Positions 1 to 9,452 of a stretch of DNA of 64,000 nt are shown in pieces. A model generated the notes under the pieces. That model had not been told where the DNA came from. It did no database searches and saw only the letters and a program-made list of their open reading frames with translations. Both the position numbers and the translations under genes were made by a program. Position 1 is the stretch's first letter. Every line of letters begins with the position of its first letter. Source of the DNA: Buxus sempervirens. Its lineage: Eukaryota > Streptophyta > Magnoliopsida > Buxales > Buxaceae. The stretch lies in NCBI GenBank assembly GCA_947561395.2, contig OX387183.1, forward strand, positions 30,678,853-30,742,852, in the 5' to 3' direction.

Positions 1-1294
1 GACTCATAGGAGGGCTGCAAACTCTGCGTTGTCAGCTGGAACATCTGGTTTTAACTCCAATTGGGCTCAGCTGTTTGGACATCAGGCTTCGTCCAAGTCA
101 AAGCTCAGCTTCGTGCCTCCCTCATGGTTGATGGTAAGGTGACAATCTCCCCACCTGCTGGGGTCGTTGAAGAAGGTGTCAAGCTGTGGGAAGGGTGCCT
201 TGTGGGTCATTTCTTGGACAGGAAACTCCCTTTCTCAGTTGTGAAGAGCCTGGCCGAGAGAATGTGGGGCAAAGATGGGGGGATTCGAGTGTCTGAAGCT
301 GGCAATGGCTTCTTCATCTTCAAGTTCTCCAATTCGTCCATCAGGGATCGCGTCCTTCAGGAGGCGCCATGGCATTTTGCTGGGAAGCTCCTCATTCTCA
401 AGGAATGGCAGCCGGGTATGCAACTTATCAAGACTGAGTTGAGCAAAATTCCTATATGGATAAAACTCATGAATGTACCCATGGAGTTTTGGACTCCATC
501 TGGACTGTGTTTGCTGGCTAGTGGAGTGGGGAAGCCTTTGTTTCTTGACCAAGCAACTGAGAGTAGATCGAAATTATCATATGCTAGTGTGTGTTGAGGT
601 TGGGATGGATTGCTCTTATCCGCAGGTGCTGTTCCTTAACTGTGAAAATGAAGAGCTTCAAATTGAGGTGGAGTATGCATGGAAGCCGCCCAAGTGCAGC
701 CACTGTTGCGTCTTTGGCCATTTTGATGCTAGGTGCTCACTTGTGAAACACAATAAAGTATGGGTCCCCACGGGGAGATTACTTCAACCTGAAGAGAGAC
801 AAGATGAAAATGGACAGAGTGAGCAACCCTCTCCCTCAGACGCAATGGGGAAAGAGCAGCAACCAAATGAGGTAGGTGACTCTCAAGCCCAAGAATGGGA
901 AACTGTGGCAGCTAAAGGGAAGCACAAGCTCGTTCAGACTGCATTAACTAGTGGGCACGATATGATGCCTGATGAAGTAGCTACCTCTCCCATCACCATC
1001 CAACCCGGTTGTGTGCGAGAGGATTCTGGTTTTGCCACTTCTTCGTCCAATACGGTCTATGAGCATGCAAACCAGTCTGTTGACTCCCCCAACAGGTTTA
1101 TTTGTCTTGTTGATGAGTCGTATGGTAACGAGGAAGCAACATCCACCAGGAAAAAACATAAGAAGCAAAAGAAAAGATCGAAGAAGACCATTCTTGTGGA
1201 CGAGGTGGCTATGAAGCATGCTAAAGGAGATGCAAGATGTGCTGGGTCAGACGTGGTCTGGGGGGTTTCGGGCTCCTCTTTTGACCATGTTTAA
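1..1294 (+). pseudogene. LINE A ORF1, frameshifted gag-like protein
   Basis: This is the nucleic-acid-binding ORF1 of a plant LINE. The first part (frame open to 597) carries the DUF4283-like domain, with blocks such as FWTPSGL and GKPLFLD. The reading then moves to the frame ending at 1294. The break lies near 575-585 in a short GT repeat, where about two bases seem to be missing relative to related elements that read ARVCVEV. A CX2CX4HX4C knuckle (CSHCCVFGHFDARC) lies at about 694-736, followed by a hydrophilic linker and a basic KKHKKQKKRSKK tail before LVDEVAMKHAK. The true start lies before or near the window edge. The stop overlaps the ORF2 start by 8 bases. Confidence 0.85.
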
Positions 1295-3268
1295 GGTTGC
1301 TTCATGGAATATTAGGGGTCTTAATGACCCCTCCAAACAGCTCCAAGTTAGAAATCTGATTGGGGCTTATGATTTAAGTGTTTTATGTCTGGTTGAGACC
1401 AAAGTGAGAGAAGTTAATGCCAATTTCATCAAGAATCTTGTCTGCCCTAACTGGAACTTGATATCTAACTATAATGCGGCCTTGAAGGGCAGAATTTGGA
1501 TTCTTTTTAACCCAGTTGAGGTCAAGATGACAAAGCTAGCGTGCTCAGACCAATTCATTCATTGCTATGTGGAGATGGTGCTCCATAAAAAGTGTTGTTA
1601 TGTATCCTTTGTCTATGGCAGTAATGATAGCGTCATGAGAAGAAGTTTGTGGAATGATTTGAAGGCATGCTCAGCTGATGTTCCATGGATGCTCATGGGG
1701 GATTTTAATTGTGTTCGATGTGCCGATGAGAAGATTGGGGGTAAGCCGATAAGTTCAACGGTATCTGGAGAGTTTAATGACTTTATTGACTCCTGTAATT
1801 GCTCGGACATGAAATTCAAAGGGCTGGTGCATACATGGTCCAACCAAAGTGAAGGCAGCAGAAGGATTGCTTGTAAACTGGATAGAGTGTTAGTCAACTT
1901 GGCTTGGATCCGGGAGTTTACTAAATCTGAAGCCGAGTTCTTGGCGCCGAACATATCCGATCATAGTCCTATTGTTGTATCCTTCTTTGATGATGTTACA
2001 CCACTTAACAATCCATTCAGGTTTTTCAATTTTTGGGCTAATCATGATGAGTTCTTGCCTTTGGTAGCTGCAGCTTGGAACACTTATGTCAAAGGAACCC
2101 CCATGTTTAGGGTTGTGAAAAAGCTCCAGGTTGTCAAGCATAAGCTGAAAGAGTGGAGCAGGCAGAGGCGCTTCTCGTCTCTAGCAGGAAGAGTTCAAGT
2201 GCTTAGAGCTGAGTTGGATGACTGCCAAAAGAAACTCCAAGACTCCCCCACTAATGTTCACCTTGCTCGGGAGGAGAAGGCGATTAGGGATGAGTTGGCT
2301 ATCTCCTTGCGGGATGAGGAAGCCCAAACAAGGCAAAAATCAAGAGTTCAATGGATGAAGGAAGGTGATCAAAATACTTCGTTTTTTCATAATACCCTCA
2401 TGGCAAGGCGGGCAAGGAATTCTATTCTCAGTATTTATGCTGACAATGGTACCAGAATTGATGAGGCCACCCGTATCAATCAAGCATTCTTGGAGTATTA
2501 TAAGCACATTCTGGGTTCTCATTCTCTTAAAGCTACTAATCATCATCATCATGTCTTTTCTAGGCAGCTCAGTTCAGACCAGGTAAGGGAGATGGAGTGT
2601 GATGTAGATGCTGAAGAAATTCGTGACACCTTCTTCTCCCTTAAGGACGATAAAGCCCCTGGACCAGATGGATTCACGGCTCTTTTCTTTAAGAAAGCTT
2701 GGCATATTGTTGGAGATGATTGCATTAAAGCTATTAGTAGCTTCTTTTCTTCAGGAAAGTTATTAAAGCAGTTGAACAATACGGCTATCACCCTCATTCC
2801 CAAGGGTATCAACCCCTCTAAAGTGGAAGAGTTCTGACCAATCTCATGTGTCAACATCTTATACAAATGTATATCTAAAATATTGGCAAACAGGTTAAAA
2901 CGAGTAATATCTGGTTTGGTGGGTGACTATCAAGCAGCTTTTATCCCGGGGAGGAGCATTGCTGACAATGTACTTGTAGCCCATGAGGTTCTCCACAAGT
3001 ATCACTTGCAGAGCTCACAGAAAAGATGTGCATTTAAGATTGATCTTCGGAAAGCTTTTGACACAGTTGCATGGAGTGTTGTCAGGTACACTTTGCAAGG
3101 TATGGGGTTTCCATCTAGGTTTATTGGGTGGATAATGGAATGTGTCACTACTCCATCTTTCTCACTTATGATCAATGGAGGCATGGTGGGTTTTTTCAAA
3201 AGTACCAAGGGTATCCGGCAGGGTGACCCGATATCTCCTTACCTGTTTGTGCTCATTCTGGAGTTATT
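1287..3268 (+). pseudogene. LINE A ORF2, 5' part: endonuclease and start of reverse transcriptase
   Basis: The ATG at 1287 is chosen because the protein then begins MFKVASWNIRGLNDP, the conserved endonuclease N-terminus. Endonuclease landmarks follow: VETKV, GDFNCVR and SDHSP. A coiled linker and the reverse transcriptase entry motif KAPGPDGF come next. A TGA at 2835-2837 replaces the arginine of the conserved RPISCVN block (CGA to TGA). Past it the frame stays open through AFIPGR, the AFD motif and GIRQGDPISPY until LINE B interrupts it at 3268. The protein continues at 7540. It would act in target-primed reverse transcription but is inactivated. Confidence 0.88.
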
Positions 3269-3447
3269 TTTTTTTTTTGGAAAGTAAGTAAGTGTTGAAT
3301 ATCAAAAGAGAAACAAAATGTACAAGCATAGAGGGAATAAACCCCCCTTAAACAAAGAGGAGCGACTCCAACAGTCAAAGAGACCGAAGAGATCAACTAT
3401 TGATTACATAAGAGTAGGGGAACATGTCACAAAATACCATATGAGGC

Positions 3448-6400
3448 CTAAGTGATGAAAGTTGGGTAGATACCCCAATTTTCGCAGATTTCCCTGTTCA
3501 GTGGCGTGTCTTTAATGTGCTCATCCTTTGCGGTATGCTTTAGCTTTACATCAAGGAAAATTTGTTTGATAATTTCCTCCTCCGGTTGAGCTTTGTTTTG
3601 GAACAACCTTCTATTTCTCTCCCTCCAAACATGATAAACAGTTGCTGCCATTGCCACCTTCCTTAACCTTGTGATCAAATTTTTCCCCTTGAGGTTAGAT
3701 ATAGCCCACTGTACTTCATTTTCCCAGCTGGTTATAGAGATTGACATGCAACTTTTCCTCAATATATGCTTCCATATTCTGCTTGTGTAGTTGCAAGAGA
3801 AGAAGAGATGATCGAGGTTCTCTTCGACGGTTCGACAGAAAATACAATTTGATCGAGATAATATGTGGTACCTTACCAGCAGGTTCTGGGTAAGAAGTCT
3901 TCCATGTATAGCCATCCAAAGAGTGAAGGCATGTCTAGGAATATTCTTAGTGAACCACACAAGGTCCGCCCAAGGTACTTGTGGAGATTTGATTCTGATC
4001 TCATCATATGCTTCTTTCACATTGAAAATACCTGTAGCAGCAGGTTTCCACGTTACTTCATCATCCTTGCTTTGATCAGGAGGTGGTATCTCTTCAAGAT
4101 AACTCCATATTTCATCAAGCTCGTAAGAGAAGGCAATTGGGGGGTCCCATGAATTCTCGTTTATGATAGCCGATACCTTTGCATTCAAAGGTAGACCTGT
4201 GTCGTATACAATTCGGCTCCCAAATTGTTGGATCAGAGGACCTAATGGGTGCCAACCATCATGCCATAATGAAGTATTGCATCCATTATTTATTCTGCAG
4301 CGAACTTGCTGCACCATTCTTGATCTTTGCTTGAGAATCTTTCTCCATATCCATGAGGAAGAAGATGTAATCGGGATGCTCCAGATGCTTCTCCCTCTCA
4401 GTAGATACTTAGATGCCCAATCCACCCAAATTGATGTGTCTCCCTTAATAACTCGCCATAAATGCTGAGATATGGCAGCTTCATTCCACTGTTGCATATT
4501 GAAAAAACCCAAACCTCCTTCATTTTTTGGGGAGCAGATCCTTGACCAGCTAATAGGATTCAGCTTCTTTTTGCAATCTGTACCTGCCCATAGAAATTTC
4601 CTGCAAAGGCTTTCCACATCGTATATCACACTCTTAGGAAGTTGGAAAATTGAAAGCCAATAAATTGCTGTAGAAAACAGCACTGATTTGACAAGCTCTG
4701 ATCTTCCTGCATATGACAACATTGAAGCTTTCCACGATTGGGTCATTGCTTTAATCTTCAAGATAAGCGGTTCACAATCTCTTGCACGGAGCCTTGACGT
4801 AATTAATGGTAAGCCCAGATATTTGATCGGCAAAATACCCAAGGGAATCTGAAACCTGCTAGTAATCTGGTCTTCACCCTCTCTAGAAATAGCACAAGTG
4901 AATAGTAGACTCTTTCCAACATTTACTTTCAGTCCAGAAATTTCAGCAAAGACTTTTAGACTATTGAAGATACAAGAAATGGATTGAGTGTCACCCTTAG
5001 AGAATATTAGCAAATCATCTGCAAAACATAATGCCTTGATGTCCAATGCCTTACATCTGGGATGATAATGGAAGCCTTGTTGAGTATAGTTATGAAGAAT
5101 GCCCATGAATAGCTCCATGACAAGCACAAACATGTATGGAGATAGCGGGTCGCCTTGCCTCAGACCCTTTGTTCCTTTGAAGAAGCCAACCATGGTGCCA
5201 TTCATGCTTAGAGAGTAGCTTGGTGTTGTTATACACTCCATAATCCAATCAATAAACTTCTGCGGAAAATTCATGGTTTTAAGGATTAATGGAAGGATTT
5301 CCCAATTGACTGAATCGAACGCCTTCATGATATCGGCCTTTAAGGTACATCTCGGGCTGCCTTTATGGAGGTGGTAATCATGAACAAGCTCCTGAGTAAG
5401 CATTATGTTATCAGAAATTTTCCGACCCGGAATGAAGGCACATTGCTGCGGACCAACCAAATTCCCAATAACTTTCTTGATCCTGTTAGAGATGATCTTT
5501 GAGATGCACTTATAAACTGTATTTACACAAGCTATTGGCCTATAATCACCCACTTTGGAAGGATTCTGGCATTTGGGGATTAAGGATATCAGAGTTGTGT
5601 TCATTTGTTTCAGAATCCTGGAAGAGTTAAAGAAACTCTTAATTGCATTCACCACATCCTTTCCTACAATGCTCCAGGCAGCCGTAAACAATTTAGGGGT
5701 GAACCCATCAGGGCCTGGGGCCTTATGAATGTTAAGACTGAACATTGTGGTTGTAATCTCCTCCTCTGTAACCTCAGCAATTAAATCATGATGTTGAAGT
5801 TGGCTTAGCTTCCTGGAAATGAAGCTTTGAACCTCCTGAGGATTACCCACCCATTGTAGTTTTGGACCCCCAAGAGCATTCATATAATGCTGCAGAAACC
5901 GATGTTTAACTGAATCCCAGTCATTAATCCTTGTTCCATCATCCTCATGAAGGCTAATAATACGGTTCTTGGCTTGCCTACCAATCACAGTTCTGTGGAA
6001 AAACCCTGAATTTGAATCACCAGCCTGTAGCCACTGAAGTCGAGATTTTTGTCTAAGTTGAGACTCAAAGTTGTGAGAGATTTCAACATATTTCTTTGAT
6101 AAATCCTTCTCCCTTTGTGCCAACTCTAAGTTTGTTGGATCTGAGAAAAGAAGCTTCTGACATTCATGGAGGTAATACCTACAGTCATGCACTTGCATCT
6201 CCAGATTATAGAATGTTTGCCTACTCCAATCTTTTAGTCGCTGTTTTAAGCATTTAAGCTTGTGGGCAAGACAAAACATTGGTGAACCTTCAATCTCACA
6301 GCTCCACACATCCTCAACAATGTGCAAGAAATCAGTATGCTCAGCCCAGAAATTGAAGAACTTAAAAGGTTTCGGGCCTCTAGGAATGGGCGCTGTAACT

Positions 6401-7095
6401 TGTATCAAAGCTGGGCTGTGGTCAGATATGTTAGGGGGTAAGCAATCGACCTCTGAAGCTGGGAATTCCTGCAGCCAAGCATGGTTAACCAACACCCTAT
6501 CAAGTTTACAAAGTATTAGGTTGTTACCTTCTGATCTGTTGCTCCAAGTATGTAATAGGCCTTTGGTTTTGAGCTCGAGAAGCATGCCTTCTTCAATAAA
6601 AGTGTTAAAGTCCTTCACCGATGGGTTGTGAATATGTCTACCTCCAATCTTTTCAGATGAGTTCCTTATACAATTGAAGTCACCAGCAACTAACCATGGA
6701 CAATTTGGGAGAAGGCCTTTAAGATCATGCCACAATGATTTCCTTAACATGTAACCATTAGCCCCATAGATGAAGGAGGCCATACATAGCTGGTTTGTGC
6801 TCTTCAGGTTGACCCAGCAATGAATGAGTTGATCAGAAGTATGAACAGGTCTGACTTCAACTTCACTTGGATTCCAACAAACCCACAGCCTACCTTTCAA
6901 GGCAGCTGAGTAATTATCCACTATATTCCAATGAGGACATATAGAAGCAGCTACAAATTGCTTGTTCACATGTCTAACTCTGGTTTCAATTAAGCAAATA
7001 AGGTCCAGGTTGTGCCTACTTATCATGGCCTTCACTTCTGCTCTTTTTGCAGGGTCATTTAAACCCCTAACATTCCAAACTAGCCACTTAATCAT
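3448..7095 (-). CDS. LINE B ORF2 protein: endonuclease, reverse transcriptase, zf-RVT
   Basis: An uninterrupted 1215-aa ORF2, the usual length for this family. The endonuclease (about aa 1-230) opens WNVRGLNDPAK and shows IETRV, GDFNCIR and SDHSP. The linker follows, with LRQKSRLQWLQAGDSN. The reverse transcriptase runs from KAPGPDGF (about aa 460) through FIPGRK, KAFDSVNW, LRQGDPLSPY and the catalytic FADD (about aa 693). The C-terminal zf-RVT domain has CX2CX8HX4C (CIFCRTVEENLDHLFFSC, about aa 1090). No RNase H domain is visible. The ATG overlaps the ORF1 stop by 4 bases (ATGA). It is probably not expressed, because the element lacks its 5' UTR. Confidence 0.93.
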   Translation of the reverse strand: MIKWLVWNVRGLNDPAKRAEVKAMISRHNLDLICLIETRVRHVNKQFVAASICPHWNIVDNYSAALKGRLWVCWNPSEVEVRPVHTSDQLIHCWVNLKSTNQLCMASFIYGANGYMLRKSLWHDLKGLLPNCPWLVAGDFNCIRNSSEKIGGRHIHNPSVKDFNTFIEEGMLLELKTKGLLHTWSNRSEGNNLILCKLDRVLVNHAWLQEFPASEVDCLPPNISDHSPALIQVTAPIPRGPKPFKFFNFWAEHTDFLHIVEDVWSCEIEGSPMFCLAHKLKCLKQRLKDWSRQTFYNLEMQVHDCRYYLHECQKLLFSDPTNLELAQREKDLSKKYVEISHNFESQLRQKSRLQWLQAGDSNSGFFHRTVIGRQAKNRIISLHEDDGTRINDWDSVKHRFLQHYMNALGGPKLQWVGNPQEVQSFISRKLSQLQHHDLIAEVTEEEITTTMFSLNIHKAPGPDGFTPKLFTAAWSIVGKDVVNAIKSFFNSSRILKQMNTTLISLIPKCQNPSKVGDYRPIACVNTVYKCISKIISNRIKKVIGNLVGPQQCAFIPGRKISDNIMLTQELVHDYHLHKGSPRCTLKADIMKAFDSVNWEILPLILKTMNFPQKFIDWIMECITTPSYSLSMNGTMVGFFKGTKGLRQGDPLSPYMFVLVMELFMGILHNYTQQGFHYHPRCKALDIKALCFADDLLIFSKGDTQSISCIFNSLKVFAEISGLKVNVGKSLLFTCAISREGEDQITSRFQIPLGILPIKYLGLPLITSRLRARDCEPLILKIKAMTQSWKASMLSYAGRSELVKSVLFSTAIYWLSIFQLPKSVIYDVESLCRKFLWAGTDCKKKLNPISWSRICSPKNEGGLGFFNMQQWNEAAISQHLWRVIKGDTSIWVDWASKYLLRGRSIWSIPITSSSSWIWRKILKQRSRMVQQVRCRINNGCNTSLWHDGWHPLGPLIQQFGSRIVYDTGLPLNAKVSAIINENSWDPPIAFSYELDEIWSYLEEIPPPDQSKDDEVTWKPAATGIFNVKEAYDEIRIKSPQVPWADLVWFTKNIPRHAFTLWMAIHGRLLTQNLLVRYHILSRSNCIFCRTVEENLDHLFFSCNYTSRIWKHILRKSCMSISITSWENEVQWAISNLKGKNLITRLRKVAMAATVYHVWRERNRRLFQNKAQPEEEIIKQIFLDVKLKHTAKDEHIKDTPLNREICENWGIYPTFIT

Positions 7096-7524
7096 GAATG
7101 ATTGATTGGTTGGTTAGTCTTCTCCCCCATCTTAGAGGATAACAAGGCCACTTGAGTGGAGAGTGAGGACGACTTATACTTTGCCTCTTTCATTGCCACT
7201 TCATCGACCAGGATTACACCTTTCTTCTTCTTTTTCCTATTCCTCCGTCCTTCACTTCCAGATGAACCACTAAGTTCTTGAATTGGGTGGTCTACCATTG
7301 GGTGATCGACCAGAGCCGAGAAGCTGTTATGATTTAAGAGATCATCGCCCTTAGCTTCTGGAGATATGTGAATAGGGCTAACAATTGAATCCACAGTAGC
7401 CACATTTTGCAGCAACATTTGCTCCTGCTGAGTTCTTTCATATGTTTCTGAACCATTTGTGTGGTGATTACCTGCTGTAACCTCTTCCGCTACCTCAGAA
7501 GGTTTACCTACAGCAACATTATCA
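7092..7524 (-). pseudogene. LINE B ORF1, 3' remnant
   Basis: Only the C-terminal part of ORF1 is left, open in one frame from the truncation point at 7524 to the TGA at 7092. It holds a hydrophilic linker, a basic NRKKKKK stretch and the conserved VDEVAMKEAK tail seen in the other ORF1 proteins here. The DUF4283-like domain and CCHC knuckle were lost by 5' truncation during insertion. The TGA shares bases with the ORF2 ATG. Confidence 0.85.
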
Positions 7525-7539
7525 CATTCTGGAGTTATT

Positions 7540-9200
7540 CAATGTGATCTTTGAGAAGAATACATTGCAGGGCTTTAAGCATCATTTCAGGTGTCAAGGT
7601 ACGAATACTAAATTACTTTGCTTTGCCGATGACTTGTTTATATTTTCCCATGGGGATATACAGTCAGTTTCTTGCATGGTATCAGCATTGGGAGAATTTG
7701 GAGGTTTATCTGGGTTACAGGTAAATAATGCTAAAAGTTTCATGTTTGTGAGTGGTTGTGATGAGGCATTGGTGAATCAATTAAAGACCTTAACTGGTTT
7801 TACATTGGCGTCCATGCCCGTGAAGTACCTTGGTTTGCCTTTATCTCTACCAAGTTGTCCAAAGTTGATTGTGAGCCTCTTATTCATCGTATTAAAGCCA
7901 CAGCCCAAGGGTGGAAGGGGAGGTGCCTTTCTTATGCTGGGAGACTCTTACTTGTGAAATCGGTTTTGTTTTCTATTAAGGTTCTTTGGTTATCTGTGTT
8001 TATCTTACCAAAGAGGGTTATTAGGGAGCTGGAGCTAATATGTAGGAGGTTTCGTTGGTCTGGCCCGGATCTCAACTTTAAGAAAATTATCCCAGTTAGC
8101 TGGGATATTGCATGTTCACCAAAGAGGGAAGGAGGCCTTGGCTTATACAATATCCAATTGTGGAACAAGGCTGCTGTACTCAGGTATGTGTGGCTCATAG
8201 CTTGTGGTGCTCCTAACCTGTGGGTCAAATGGGTCCAAAGCACTTGATACGGCACCAAAATTTTTGGTCTATGAATATTCCTACTGGAGGTTCATGGGTG
8301 TGGAAGAAGGTGCTAAAAGCCAGGGAAAGTGCTGCTTCGTTTATCAAGAAAAGGATCTTCAATGGTAGAACAACATCTCTCTGGTATGATAACTGGCATC
8401 CTCATGGTCCTCTTGTTGCACGGTATGGAACAAGAATCATCTATGACAGTGGACTTTCTATGCATGCTTGTGTAGACACGATTATCCATCATGATGAATG
8501 GAGCCCTCCCGTAGCTGTCTCACTTGATTTGATTGATATTTGGAGTAGATTACCTGAGTTACCTAACCTTGATAGCAGTCAAGAAGACTGCACATTGTGG
8601 TTACCAACAAATGCAGCGGTGTTTGATTTCAAGTCCGCATATATCTCTATGGACACGCAGCGAGGTAATGTTCCTTGGTAATATCTGGTTTGGTTTCCAT
8701 TATCTATACCCAGGCACGCCTTCATCCTTTGGATGGCAATCCATCATAGATTGCTTACAAGAGAAAGATTAGCCAAGTGGGGCATTATACAGCAACAAGT
8801 TTGTATCCTTTGTCGCAGGTATAATGAGAATCATGACCACTTATTTTTTGAGTGTAGCTTTAGTAACTTCATATGGAAGCAGGTGTTGGCGTTGAATGGG
8901 TTTGTATACCAGAACCGCTCTTGGTCTCAAGTTATTGTATGGGCACGCAAAAGGTTTGTAAAGACTGATCCAGTTAGAACTATTGCTAAAGTATCCCTTG
9001 CAGCAGCAGTTTACCAAATTTGGAGCGAAAGGAACAGACGAATATTCAAGAACAGCTATCTTCCTTCTGAAGTGGTGTGGAGCTACGTGCGTGGGGATGT
9101 CCAAACCAGGTTAAATAACAAGGACCTCATGGTTAAAGACACGCCAAGGAACAGGAAAGTAGTGGGCGACTGGGATTTGAATTGGGGATTTGGTTTATAG
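7540..9200 (+). pseudogene. LINE A ORF2, 3' part: reverse transcriptase end and zf-RVT
   Basis: Continuation of LINE A ORF2 after LINE B. It contains the catalytic FADD (about 7624-7635), then a one-base loss near 7843 that shifts the YLGLPL region. A second one-base loss near 8232-8238 affects VQKHLI. An in-frame TAA at 8680 sits in the W-Y-LVWF region. The last piece (8733-9200) carries the zinc motif CX2CX8HX4C (CILCRRYNENHDHLFFEC) and ends WDLNWGFGL. The protein cannot be made as one chain. Confidence 0.88.
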
Positions 9201-9452
9201 CTCTGGGAGGCTCTTGCCCAGGTTATGGTCTTATGTTTTGTGTTTTGATCTTTACCATTTGTTGTGGTGTGTTCTTATGTTTCCCTAGTGGTGTGTTCTT
9301 ATGTTCCCCTAGTGAGTTTGTTCTTTTGATCCTATGTTGAGGGCGTCCAGCTAGGCTGGTGGGTGGGGTGTCTTGCCCTTGTTATGTGACTCACTGTACA
9401 TCTTTCTTGTTAATATTATTTTTTGGCTTACTTTCCAAAAAAAAAAAAAAAA

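Larger units (their letters stand above)
3269..7524 (-). mobile_element. LINE B, 5'-truncated L1-clade element with intact ORF2
   Basis: A minus-strand LINE inserted in ORF2 of LINE A. The 15-bp direct repeat CATTCTGGAGTTATT lies at 3254-3268 and 7525-7539 and is a perfect target-site duplication. The A-tail appears as T at 3269-3278, preceded in sense by ACTTACTTACTTTCC. ORF2 (3448-7095) is complete and ORF1 is cut at its 5' end by the truncation at 7524. The perfect duplication and intact ORF2 suggest a younger insertion than LINE A. It is very close in sequence to LINE F (17359-18686). Confidence 0.93.
1..9452 (+). mobile_element. LINE A, L1-clade non-LTR retrotransposon, split by LINE B
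   Basis: A nearly complete plant L1-type element runs from before the window edge to a 16-base A-tail at 9437-9452. It has ORF1 (to 1294), ORF2 (1287-3268 and 7540-9200) and a 3' UTR (9201-9436) ending in the box CTTACTTTCC. LINE B is inserted antisense between 3268 and 7540 and carries a copy of the target site on each side; removing B and one copy restores the ORF2 reading frame. Two frameshifts, premature stops and a one-base-short VQKHLI region show the element is dead. It is closest to LINEs C, D and L, which share a C-terminal VKDTPRNR-like motif. Confidence 0.92.

Noticed and set aside
6260..6631. Antisense reading frames inside LINE ORF2 regions (also 24244-24597, 56678-57226 and others)
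   Set aside because: They mirror conserved coding sequence on the other strand and carry no independent motif.
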